Source of the DNA: UBA7985 sp049612785
Lineage (GTDB): Bacteria; Pseudomonadota; Alphaproteobacteria; UBA7985
DNA length: 8,545 bases
Assembly: GCA_049612785.1 (NCBI GenBank)
Contig: JBMZBW010000104.1
Location: 1 to 8,545 of the forward strand
Direction: 5' to 3'
Shown here: piece after piece, positions 1 through 6,809 of the stretch
Layout: every line of letters begins with the position of its first letter
Numbering within the stretch: position 1 is the stretch's first letter
The notes under the pieces: model-generated
Told to the model about the DNA's origin: nothing
Database searches by the model: none
Seen by the model: only the letters and a program-made list of their open reading frames with translations
Made by a program: the position numbers and the translations under genes

Positions 1-2134
1 TACCTTCCGTCTTGCCTGCGCGGTCTGTCGCTGCGGCTTTGGTGGACACAGCCCCACCTAACCCGAGATCAGCCGCTTCCAGCCGTTTGAGTTCATCCCG
101 CAAACGGGCCGCTTCCTCAAACTCCAGATTGGCCGCCGCATCTTTCATGCGGGTTTCGATATCGGCCATCACCTCTTTGAGATCCTTGCCCCCTGTGGTG
201 ATGAGGTCTTCATCCCCCGTCCCAATGGTCACGCGATCCTTCTCGTAGACCGAGTCAATGATGTCGCCGATCTGTTTTTTGATCGTTGCCGGCGTGATGC
301 CATGCTCTTCATTGTAAGCGGTCTGCTTCGCGCGTCGCCGCTCTGTCTCGTCCAAGGCAGCTTGCATGGAATTGGTAATTTTATCCGCGTACAGGATCAC
401 GCGACCATCAACGTTTCGAGCCGCTCGACCAATGGTCTGGATCAGCGACGTTGTGGACCGCAAATACCCTTCCTTATCCGCGTCGAGAATGCCAACCAGC
501 GCACACTCTGGAATATCCAGACCCTCGCGCAGCAAGTTGATCCCCACCAGCACGTCATAAACACCCAAGCGCAGGTCACGGATGATCTCAATCCGCTCCA
601 GCGTGTCCACGTCCGCGTGGATATAGCGAACCTTGAGACCGGCTTCGTTGAGGTAGTCGGTCAGGTCTTCCGCCATACGTTTGGTGAGGGTTGTCACCAG
701 CACGCGGTAGCCTGATTTCACCGTTTCCTGACACTCGGCGATCAAGTCATCGACCTGGTTTTCTGTCGGGCGAATGATGCACGGCGGATCCAAAAGGCCA
801 GTGGGACGAATCACCTGCTCCGCAAACACGCCGCCTGTGCGTTCGAGCTCCCACGCGTTGGGGGTCGCGGAGACATAAACCGTCTGTGGCCGCATGGCAT
901 CCCACTCTTCAAACTTGAGCGGTCGGTTGTCCTGACAGGACGGCAAGCGGAAGCCGTAGTCGCTCAGCGTCACCTTGCGGGCCCGGTCACCTTTGAACAT
1001 CGCCCCGATCTGCGGAACAGATACATGACTTTCGTCGACCATCAGCAGAGCGTCTTCGGGTAGATATTCGAACAGCGTTGGCGGCGGTTCACCCGGTGCG
1101 CGCCCGGTGAGGTAACGACTATAGTTTTCAATACCGGCGCAGACCCCTGTAGCCTCCATCATTTCCAGATCAAAAGTACAGCGCTGCTGCAGGCGCTGTG
1201 CTTCGAGCAGCTTGCCTTCGCCTTCCAGCTCCTCCAGCCGCAAACCGAGCTCTTTCTTGATCTTCTGGATCGCCTGCATGATGGTGGGCTTGGGTGTGAC
1301 GTGGTGAGAGTTGGCATAAAGCCGGACTTTTTGCAGCTCAGCCGTCTTTTCTCCGGTCAGCGGATCAAATTCCCAGATCCCCTCAATCTCATCGCCAAAC
1401 AGCGAAAGACGCCAGGCTCGGTCTTCTAGGTGAGCGGGAAAAATTTCGATTGAGTCGCCCCGTACCCGGAACATGCCACGCTGAAAGGCCACGTCATTGC
1501 GCTTGTACTGCAGCTCGACGAAGCGGCGCAGCATCTCCTTCTGCGGAATCTCCGCACCCACTTCGAGCAACATGGTCATGGAAGCATAGGTTTCTGGCGC
1601 ACCCATGCCGTAGATGCAGGAAACCGAAGCGACAATGATCACATCACGGCGCTCAAACAGGGCGCGTGTCGCCGAGTGGCGCATGCGATCGATCTGTTCA
1701 TTGATCGTTGCTTCCTTGTCCACATACGTGTCCGAGCGCGGCACATAGGCCTCTGGCTGGTAGTAGTCATAGTAAGAAACGAAGTACTCGACGGCATTGT
1801 TCGGGAAGAACTCCTTCATTTCTCCATAAAGCTGAGCAGCAAGGGTCTTGTTGTGTGCCATGATAAGCGTCGGGCGCTGCAGCGACTGGATGACATGCGC
1901 CATGGTGAAGGTCTTCCCCGACCCCGTGACACCCAACAAAACGCTATCGCGCTCCCCGGCTTGCATGCCTTCGAGCAGATCCTTGATCGCCTGTGGCTGG
2001 TCACCCGCGGGCTCGTACTCTGAAACAATCTCCAGCGGTATTTCATCGCTCAGCGGAGTCCCATCCACAGGATGCAGGCGAACGGCATCCCGCGCGGCTT
2101 GCAACAAAGTCTCCGGATCGATTTGTGCTGTCAC
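1..2134 (-). CDS. uvrB: UvrABC system protein B (excinuclease subunit UvrB), C-terminal tail cut by window edge
   Basis: UvrB is the ATP-dependent damage-verifying subunit of nucleotide excision repair. It is loaded on DNA by UvrA and then recruits UvrC. The minus frame is open for 711 codons. It shows Walker A GVTGSGKT (residues 68–75), the strand-separating beta-hairpin YYDYYQPEAYVP (121–132), the DESH Walker B box (367–370), GINLLREGLDIPE, the QTIGRAARN motif VI (around 565–575) and a C-terminal UVR motif LEFEEAARLRDEL (from about 670) that binds UvrC. The reading frame still runs at position 1, so only a short tail beyond the UVR domain is missing. The GTG start at 2134 has AGAGG seven bases upstream, and an in-frame stop lies at 2174–2176. 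This start gives about 29 more N-terminal residues than E. coli UvrB before Walker A. No GTTC-N7-GTTC LexA site was found upstream. Confidence 0.97.
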   Translation of the reverse strand, partial: MTAQIDPETLLQAARDAVRLHPVDGTPLSDEIPLEIVSEYEPAGDQPQAIKDLLEGMQAGERDSVLLGVTGSGKTFTMAHVIQSLQRPTLIMAHNKTLAAQLYGEMKEFFPNNAVEYFVSYYDYYQPEAYVPRSDTYVDKEATINEQIDRMRHSATRALFERRDVIIVASVSCIYGMGAPETYASMTMLLEVGAEIPQKEMLRRFVELQYKRNDVAFQRGMFRVRGDSIEIFPAHLEDRAWRLSLFGDEIEGIWEFDPLTGEKTAELQKVRLYANSHHVTPKPTIMQAIQKIKKELGLRLEELEGEGKLLEAQRLQQRCTFDLEMMEATGVCAGIENYSRYLTGRAPGEPPPTLFEYLPEDALLMVDESHVSVPQIGAMFKGDRARKVTLSDYGFRLPSCQDNRPLKFEEWDAMRPQTVYVSATPNAWELERTGGVFAEQVIRPTGLLDPPCIIRPTENQVDDLIAECQETVKSGYRVLVTTLTKRMAEDLTDYLNEAGLKVRYIHADVDTLERIEIIRDLRLGVYDVLVGINLLREGLDIPECALVGILDADKEGYLRSTTSLIQTIGRAARNVDGRVILYADKITNSMQAALDETERRRAKQTAYNEEHGITPATIKKQIGDIIDSVYEKDRVTIGTGDEDLITTGGKDLKEVMADIETRMKDAAANLEFEEAARLRDELKRLEAADLGLGGAVSTKAAATDRAGKTEG

Positions 2135-2141
2135 AGGTTCG

Positions 2142-2146
2142 CCTCT
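2142..2146 (-). promoter_or_regulatory. Ribosome binding site of uvrB
   Basis: AGAGG on the minus strand lies seven bases before the GTG at 2134–2132. There is no ATG in the open frame between this GTG and the upstream stop at 2174–2176, so this site decides the GTG start. Confidence 0.6.
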
Positions 2147-2329
2147 GGGTGCTGAAAAACGATGATAGGTAACTTAGGGCTTCTTAGCCCGGACGCAACG
2201 CAGGTTCCCTATGTGAATTTTTGGTAGGACCACTTGAACCAAAGCCGTGCAAGCCAAGATTTCATCAGTATAAGAGCATTCTGAAATCCGTTACCCCGCA
2301 CGCCAAACCCAAGGCGTAAAATAAAAACC

Positions 2330-2335
2330 AAGGAA
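2330..2335 (+). promoter_or_regulatory. Ribosome binding site deciding the TTG start of the exchanger gene
   Basis: AAGGAA lies nine bases before the TTG at 2345. Starting at this TTG keeps the whole first transmembrane segment of the exchanger. Confidence 0.6.
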
Positions 2336-2344
2336 TAGTTTCGT

Positions 2345-3280
2345 TTGGACCTGCTGATCCCATCACTCCTGCTCATCATCGGACTTGCCGGTTTGAGCTA
2401 TGGGGCAGACTTCCTGATCCGGGGTGCGGTTTCGGCCTCTAGGTTGATAGGCATCTCCCCCTTTATCATCGGTTTGACGGTGGTTGCATGGGGAACCAGT
2501 GCACCTGAAGTGGTGGTGACAGTCGGTGCTGCCCTGGGCGGGGTTCCGGATGTGGCCGTGGGTAACGTGATCGGCTCCAACATCACCAATGTTTTGTTGA
2601 TTGGCGGCCTGACGGCTTTGGTCCTGCCCCTATGCTGCGCGCCCAATACCGTGCGCCGGGATGGGGCCATTCTGGTTGTCGCGACGCTGTTCGTGTTGGT
2701 GCTGGCTTACGTATACGAATTCTTGCCGCGCTGGTCGGGTGCCTTGTTGCTGATGGCCATGGTCATCCATACCATCGTCATCTTCCGCTTTGGCAACGAA
2801 GATACAGTCGAAGACGCGCCCGATGTATCGTGGGGTTGGGGTCTGGCCAGTCTGTCACTGTTTGGCGGACTGCTGGTGCTCGTGATCGGCGGACAAGCCT
2901 TCATTTACGGTGCTGTTGAACTGGCCGAAGCCATACGGGTTCCGGAGGCCGTCATTGGCGCGACCGTGGTCGCAATCGGAACCAGCTTACCTGAACTGTT
3001 CGCGTCTCTGGCTGCTGCGCGGCAGGGTCACCGAGACGTCGTGATCGGGAACATCGTCGGTTCGAACCTCACCAACATCATGCTGGTTCTGGGGCTTGTC
3101 GCCTTCATTTCGCCGCTGCCTGTGGCGCAGGAACTCTACCACTCCAGTCTTCTCCTGTTCGGCGCGACCTCGATCCTGTTCGTCGGAATTCTGGTTGCGG
3201 GCCGAAATCTGGGGCGTTGGGTCGGCATTGGTTTCCTATGTGTGTTTGCTGCCTATCTCTATTTCAGCTTACTGACCTGA
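2345..3280 (+). CDS. Calcium/sodium antiporter, CaCA superfamily, YrbG-like
   Basis: This 311-residue inner-membrane protein belongs to the cation/calcium exchanger superfamily and is predicted to swap Ca2+ for Na+ (or H+). The two inverted alpha repeats that build the ion site are both intact. Repeat 1 has GTSAPE (50–55) and GNVIGSN (73–79); repeat 2 has GTSLPE (212–217) and GNIVGSN (235–241). The acidic residues of both GTSxPE motifs, which ligate the ion in this family, are present. About ten hydrophobic helices alternate with short loops, and a more polar central loop lies at about 148–163. Length is close to that of E. coli YrbG. The start is TTG, supported by AAGGAA nine bases upstream. 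The next gene follows after 10 bp, so co-transcription is likely. The ion actually transported cannot be read from sequence. Confidence 0.93.
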   Translation: MDLLIPSLLLIIGLAGLSYGADFLIRGAVSASRLIGISPFIIGLTVVAWGTSAPEVVVTVGAALGGVPDVAVGNVIGSNITNVLLIGGLTALVLPLCCAPNTVRRDGAILVVATLFVLVLAYVYEFLPRWSGALLLMAMVIHTIVIFRFGNEDTVEDAPDVSWGWGLASLSLFGGLLVLVIGGQAFIYGAVELAEAIRVPEAVIGATVVAIGTSLPELFASLAAARQGHRDVVIGNIVGSNLTNIMLVLGLVAFISPLPVAQELYHSSLLLFGATSILFVGILVAGRNLGRWVGIGFLCVFAAYLYFSLLT

Positions 3281-3283
3281 GGA
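3279..3283 (+). promoter_or_regulatory. Ribosome binding site deciding the TTG start of the SDR gene
   Basis: GAGGA overlaps the stop codon of the exchanger gene and sits seven bases before the TTG at 3291. The first in-frame ATG (3349–3351) lies inside the nucleotide-binding fold, after the TGxxxRIG motif, so the TTG must be the start. Confidence 0.7.
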
Positions 3284-3290
3284 CCACGTT

Positions 3291-4070
3291 TTGACTGAGG
3301 CGACCAAGGCAATCCTGATCACTGGCGCGGCCCAACGCATCGGCGCAGCCATGGCTGAACATCTTGCAGCGCGCGGTTGGGCCATAGCCCTGCATTATCG
3401 CGAAAGTCGCGGCGCTGCCGAACAAACAGCGTCAGTCATCAACGCAGCAGGCGGGAAAGCAGCGCTTGTTCAAGCGGATCTGGCCAAGGAAGACGACGTC
3501 CGAGGATTGGTGGCCAAGTCCAGTCAGGCTTTGGGCCTGCCACTCACTGCCTTGATAAACAACGCCTCTGCCTTCCAATACGACTCAGCAAGCTCTGCGA
3601 CCCGCTCAAGTTGGGATGCGCATATGGAGCCGAATTTGCGCGCGCCTCTGGTGCTGTCCCAAGAGCTTGCAGCACAAATGCCGGATGACGCCCGCCAAGG
3701 TGCCATCATCAACATGATTGACCAGCGCGTCTGGAACCTGACCGAGCATTTTATCTCTTACACGACCTCGAAATACGCGCTTTGGGGCATGACCCGCCAA
3801 TTGGCACTGGCTTTTGCACCAAAAGGCATCCGAGTGAATGGCATCGGACCCGGGCCGACCTTGCCGTCTCCTCGCCAGAGTGAAGAACATTTCCAGGAAC
3901 AGGTTCAGGATACGCCCCTCAAAATTGCGACGCCGCTATCTGACATCTGTAATGCCGTTGACTTCCTGCTCTCAGCACAGTCTATGACGGGGCAAATGAT
4001 CGCTCTTGATGGCGGTCAACACCTAAACTGGGCCGCACCTGCACCAGACCGCCCTGCCCCCATCGAATAG
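3291..4070 (+). CDS. SDR-family NADPH-dependent oxidoreductase, probable pteridine/dihydromonapterin reductase (FolM/PTR1-like)
   Basis: This 259-residue classical short-chain dehydrogenase has the cofactor loop TGAAQRIG (11–18), where the Arg is typical of NADPH-preferring PTR1/FolM members. It also has NNAS (90–93), the catalytic pair Y157-xxx-K161, and a C-terminal LDGGQHL motif. At the usual catalytic Ser position it has Asp144 (NMIDQ), 13 residues before the Tyr. That is the Asp–Tyr–Lys arrangement of trypanosomatid PTR1 and of FolM rather than the Ser–Tyr–Lys of ordinary SDRs. Its predicted role is reduction of dihydropterins, and folB lying 9 bp downstream supports a pterin/folate role. 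The start is TTG with a good Shine-Dalgarno. The last 15 or so residues are Pro/Ala-rich and probably disordered. The exact substrate (dihydromonapterin, dihydrofolate or another pterin) is inference. Confidence 0.85.
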   Translation: MTEATKAILITGAAQRIGAAMAEHLAARGWAIALHYRESRGAAEQTASVINAAGGKAALVQADLAKEDDVRGLVAKSSQALGLPLTALINNASAFQYDSASSATRSSWDAHMEPNLRAPLVLSQELAAQMPDDARQGAIINMIDQRVWNLTEHFISYTTSKYALWGMTRQLALAFAPKGIRVNGIGPGPTLPSPRQSEEHFQEQVQDTPLKIATPLSDICNAVDFLLSAQSMTGQMIALDGGQHLNWAAPAPDRPAPIE

Positions 4071-4079
4071 GCTGTCCGA

Positions 4080-4442
4080 ATGATTATTCGTGAACGCAGT
4101 ATTTCCGTCGATAACCTGTTGGTCTCGGCAAACATTGGCATTTATCCGCATGAGCACGAAGCGCCCCAACGGGTACGGCTGTCGTTTCGTGCCGACGTCG
4201 ATTTGCCCGAGCGGCTATCCGATGATTTCAGCAAGGTTCTCAGCTACGAAATTTTCGTGGAAACTGCGCGAAGCATGGTGACTGAAGGACACTTTAACCT
4301 GTTGGAAACCCTGGTGGATGAGCTCGCCAACCGCTTGTTTGCAGATACGAGAATGCTCAATCTGGAAGTCCGGGGGGAAAAACTGGATGTCTTCGACGAT
4401 GCCGAATGTGCGTCCGTGACCGTCAAGCTTCGCCGCGGCTGA
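4080..4442 (+). CDS. folB: Dihydroneopterin aldolase (FolB)
   Basis: FolB converts 7,8-dihydroneopterin to 6-hydroxymethyl-7,8-dihydropterin and glycolaldehyde in folate synthesis. The 120-residue product matches the family length. Visible family features are the N-terminal ISVDNLLVSANIGIYPHE strand with Glu25, the conserved Tyr56 (VLSYEIF), the helix HFNLLETLVDELANRLF (71–87) with Glu76, and a Lys near the C-terminus (Lys101, in VRGEKLDVF) at about the place of the catalytic Lys. The Lys segment differs slightly from the usual KP-containing form. Initiation is at ATG 4080, nine bases after the SDR stop, with only a weak TAGG upstream, so translation may be coupled to the SDR. It is the last gene of the exchanger–SDR–folB run. 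Confidence 0.9.
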   Translation: MIIRERSISVDNLLVSANIGIYPHEHEAPQRVRLSFRADVDLPERLSDDFSKVLSYEIFVETARSMVTEGHFNLLETLVDELANRLFADTRMLNLEVRGEKLDVFDDAECASVTVKLRRG

Positions 4443-4449
4443 TTCGTTT

Positions 4450-4547
4450 TCGCCAAACCCCTCCAAATCGGGGATAACTCGCCAAAACGCGCTCGTCAGG
4501 TATCGATTGTCTACAAGTCGCGTCAGGACATTTTGCGACTCGCCAAA
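4450..4547 (+). repeat. Three direct copies of TCGCCAAA
   Basis: Exact copies start at 4450, 4479 and 4540. The last two share the longer CTCGCCAAA. The spacings of 29 and 61 bases are near three and six DNA helical turns. They could be operator half-sites or chance in a short C/A-rich stretch; no known regulator is recognised. Confidence 0.4.
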
Positions 4548-4551
4548 CGCC

Positions 4552-4590
4552 AAAAAAAACGAGTAATTTCAGTACCTGAATTACCTCGTT
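4552..4590 (-). terminator. Hairpin with T8 tail, oriented as a minus-strand intrinsic terminator
   Basis: Read on the minus strand, a stem of about 14 bp with two single-base bulges and a GTA loop (4558–4590) ends in CTCG followed directly by eight T (complement of A 4552–4559). Read on the plus strand, as an end for folB, the same stem is followed only by TTCCTT, a poorer tail. No gene on the minus strand to its right would need this terminator. It may act bidirectionally, end antisense transcription, or end a small RNA. Confidence 0.55.
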
Positions 4591-4718
4591 CCTTAAAAAA
4601 GTATTTGATTACAGTGCTTTAATATCGGTTAGTAACAAGCGTTACAAAAGGCCGCGGTTGAGGTCAAATCACTGAAATCATAGGAGACTCGGAATCCACC
4701 GTATCTTTACTGACAGGG

Positions 4719-4727
4719 TTATCCACA
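4719..4727 (+). promoter_or_regulatory. Consensus DnaA box
   Basis: TTATCCACA is an exact match to the high-affinity DnaA box consensus, 64 bp before the ATG of uvrC at 4791. Only one copy was seen in this spacer, so it is more likely a regulatory site or chance than part of an origin. Confidence 0.45.
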
Positions 4728-4790
4728 GAACTTGCCGGTACAGCATTCGTTCCTTTGGAAACAAAAAAAAGCAAGCTAAGAATTAATATT

Positions 4791-6809
4791 ATGCGACGCG
4801 GAAAGACTCATCAGGAACGGGACAGCAGTGCAGGCGGCAAACGTGCAGCCATGCCGGCGCACGAGTCCGTGGCTTTGACACTCAAAGATGATGCAGCCGA
4901 TTACGACGATGGCTCAGCGGCCTCGCCCGGAGCGCAACCGACCTCACCAGATCTGCTCGGAAGTGACCTCGCCTTTGGCCTGAAAACCCTGAAGGATGGT
5001 GTAAAGACCCTGAGCAGCTCTCCGGGCGTCTATCGCATGCTGGATCGCAAAGGTGACCCGATTTACGTCGGCAAGGCCCGCAATCTGCGTCGCCGCGTGA
5101 CCAATTACACCCAGCTCGAACGCCTGCCCAACCGTTTGCGCCGAATGGTTGCGGAAACAAAGGGGCTTGAGATTGTTGTAACCAACAGCGAGGTCGAAGC
5201 CCTTTTGCTGGAATCCAATCTGATTAAGAGATTCCAGCCGCGCTACAACGTGCTTTTGCGCGATGACAAGTCCTTTCCTTACATCCTGCTGACCGCCGAT
5301 CATGACTTTGCTCAGGTGACCAAACACCGGGGCGCGCACCGCCGGAAAGGGGACTACTTCGGACCCTTCGCGAGTGCAAAATCCGTCAACCGTACCGTCA
5401 CGGCGCTGGAGAAAGCATTTCTGCTGCGGTCGTGCTCAGACAATGTCTTCGAAAACCGAACCCGGCCTTGCCTGCTTTATCAAATCAAACGCTGTTCCGC
5501 GCCCTGTGTTGGAAAGATCGATCAGGCGGGCTACGACGCGCTGGTCACCGAAGCCAAAGCCTTCCTCTTCGGGGAGAGCCGTCGCATTCAGGATGAACTA
5601 GCCCTATCGATGCAAGAGGCAGCCGAGAACCTGCAGTTCGAGCGTGCCGCCATGCTGCGCGACCGTCTGCGCGCCCTGAGTGCTGTTCAGGCGCACCAGG
5701 ATGTCAATCTGCAGGGTGAGATTGAGGACGCTGATGTCATCGCCGCCTTTCGCAGTGGCGGACAAATCTGCGTGCAAGTGTTTTTCTACCGCGCTGGCCG
5801 TAACTACGGCAACCGCGCCTATTTCCCTCGTCACGACCGCAGTGATGAAATCGAAGAGGTTCTGGGAAGCTTCATCGGGCAGTTCTACGCTGATAAGCCG
5901 GTGCCCCGTCTGGTGCTGGTCAGCCACGAACCGGTTGAGCAAGCGTTGTTGACCGAAGCGCTAACCACCAAGGCTGAACGCAAAGTGCAACTTCTCCGCC
6001 CCCAACGCGGGGTCAAGCGCGATGTCATGGCCAACGCAACCCGCAACGCCCGAGAAGCCCTGGAACGACGCCAAGCGGAATCCTCAACCCAACGCAAGTT
6101 GCTCGATGGCGTTGCTGAGGCCTTTGGCCTGGCCGGTCCGCCCGAGCGGATCGAAGTTTACGATAACTCTCACATTCAGGGGACCAACGCTGTCGGCGCC
6201 ATGGTGGTCGCAGGGCCTGAAGGCTTCATCAAGAACAGCTATCGCAAATTCAACATCAAGTCTGACAGCGCGCCGGGCGACGATTACGCCATGATGCGCG
6301 AGGTCTTTCACCGCCGGTTTTCGCGCGCCCTCAAGGAAGACCCGGACCGCGAGAATGGCCAATGGCCTGATTTGGTTCTCATCGATGGCGGTAAAGGCCA
6401 ACTTTCAGCGGTTGTGGAAACACTGAACGACCTCGGGATCGAGGATGTACCGCTAGTCGCCATCGCAAAGGGACCTGACCGCAACGCAGGGCGTGAACAG
6501 TTCTTCATGCCCGAAACAGCACCGTTTCAGATGCCGGAGCGGGATCCCGTGCTCTACTATCTGCAACGCCTGCGTGACGAGGTGCACCGCTTCGCCATCG
6601 GCACACACCGCGCCAAGCGCTCGGCGGCCATCAAGAAAAATCCACTCGACGACGTGCCGGGGATTGGCCCGCGGCGCAAGAAAGCTCTGCTTCTGCATTT
6701 TGGTTCCGCGCGCTCTGTCTCCCGAGCCAGCGTGACCGACCTGCTTGGCGTTGAGGGCATATCCGAAACGGTCGCTCAGAAAATCTACGACCACTTCCAT
6801 CAGGAATGA
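4791..6809 (+). CDS. uvrC: UvrABC system protein C (excinuclease subunit UvrC)
   Basis: UvrC makes both incisions in nucleotide excision repair after binding UvrB. Numbered from ATG 4791 (672 aa), the order is: GIY-YIG nuclease (about 72–155; SSPGVYRML, YVGKA, ESNLIK) for the 3' cut; a four-Cys cluster (C215, C227, C235, C239) matching the iron–sulfur site reported in UvrC; a UVR motif LQFERAAMLRDRL (about 281–296); an RNase H-like nuclease for the 5' cut with acidic residues in YDNSHIQG, GDDYAMM and LIDGGKGQL plus His in DEVHRFAIGTHR; and tandem helix-hairpin-helix motifs (about 619–672). The first 70 or so residues are an acidic, low-complexity extension outside the core. The start is uncertain: TTG 4755, ATG 4791 and ATG 4851 are all in frame and none has a strong Shine-Dalgarno. 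It overlaps pgsA by 4 bp. Confidence 0.96.
   Translation: MRRGKTHQERDSSAGGKRAAMPAHESVALTLKDDAADYDDGSAASPGAQPTSPDLLGSDLAFGLKTLKDGVKTLSSSPGVYRMLDRKGDPIYVGKARNLRRRVTNYTQLERLPNRLRRMVAETKGLEIVVTNSEVEALLLESNLIKRFQPRYNVLLRDDKSFPYILLTADHDFAQVTKHRGAHRRKGDYFGPFASAKSVNRTVTALEKAFLLRSCSDNVFENRTRPCLLYQIKRCSAPCVGKIDQAGYDALVTEAKAFLFGESRRIQDELALSMQEAAENLQFERAAMLRDRLRALSAVQAHQDVNLQGEIEDADVIAAFRSGGQICVQVFFYRAGRNYGNRAYFPRHDRSDEIEEVLGSFIGQFYADKPVPRLVLVSHEPVEQALLTEALTTKAERKVQLLRPQRGVKRDVMANATRNAREALERRQAESSTQRKLLDGVAEAFGLAGPPERIEVYDNSHIQGTNAVGAMVVAGPEGFIKNSYRKFNIKSDSAPGDDYAMMREVFHRRFSRALKEDPDRENGQWPDLVLIDGGKGQLSAVVETLNDLGIEDVPLVAIAKGPDRNAGREQFFMPETAPFQMPERDPVLYYLQRLRDEVHRFAIGTHRAKRSAAIKKNPLDDVPGIGPRRKKALLLHFGSARSVSRASVTDLLGVEGISETVAQKIYDHFHQE

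Larger units (their letters stand above)
2135..2344. other. Divergent intergenic region between uvrB and the exchanger gene
   Basis: This 210-bp spacer must hold the promoters of both uvrB and the plus-strand operon. No clean sigma-70 pair stands out on either strand; a TATACT hexamer on the minus strand around 2270 lacks a matching -35. Two small inverted repeats are visible: GGGCT with AGCCC around 2177–2190, and ACGCC with GGCGT at 2300–2317 around an eight-base loop. The second contains the 10-mer CGCCAAACCC, which recurs exactly just after folB (4451–4460). No SOS-type GTTC-N7-GTTC or GAAC-N7-GAAC site was found. Confidence 0.5.
4443..4790. other. Intergenic region between folB and uvrC
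   Basis: About 350 bp contain no credible gene. The region is more AT-rich than the genes around it. It holds three TCGCCAAA repeats, a terminator-like hairpin with an A8 tract on its left side, the palindrome GTAAC-AAGC-GTTAC (4632–4645), a consensus DnaA box, and a second A8 tract just before the uvrC ATG. The transcription start of uvrC should lie here, but I find no convincing sigma-70 pair on the plus strand. Confidence 0.6.

Noticed and set aside
1676..2165. Open frames on the plus strand and a second minus frame inside uvrB
   Set aside because: They are antisense or out of frame to a clearly conserved UvrB segment with Walker A and the beta-hairpin.
2177..2190. GGGCT/AGCCC inverted repeat in the uvrB leader as a terminator or riboswitch
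   Set aside because: The stem is only 5 bp with no T tract and no recognisable aptamer; it is too weak to list as a feature.
2135..2344. LexA/SOS box for uvrB
   Set aside because: GTTC and GAAC tetramers occur, but none is repeated at the N7 spacing used by alphaproteobacterial LexA; the same holds for the uvrC leader.
4215..4553. Minus-strand open frame of 112 codons overlapping folB and the following spacer
   Set aside because: It is mostly antisense to FolB, has no recognisable domain, and its N-terminal part crosses the repeat region without a ribosome binding site.
4719..4727. Replication origin
   Set aside because: There is only one DnaA box, with no cluster of boxes, no AT-rich unwinding block and no origin-linked genes nearby.
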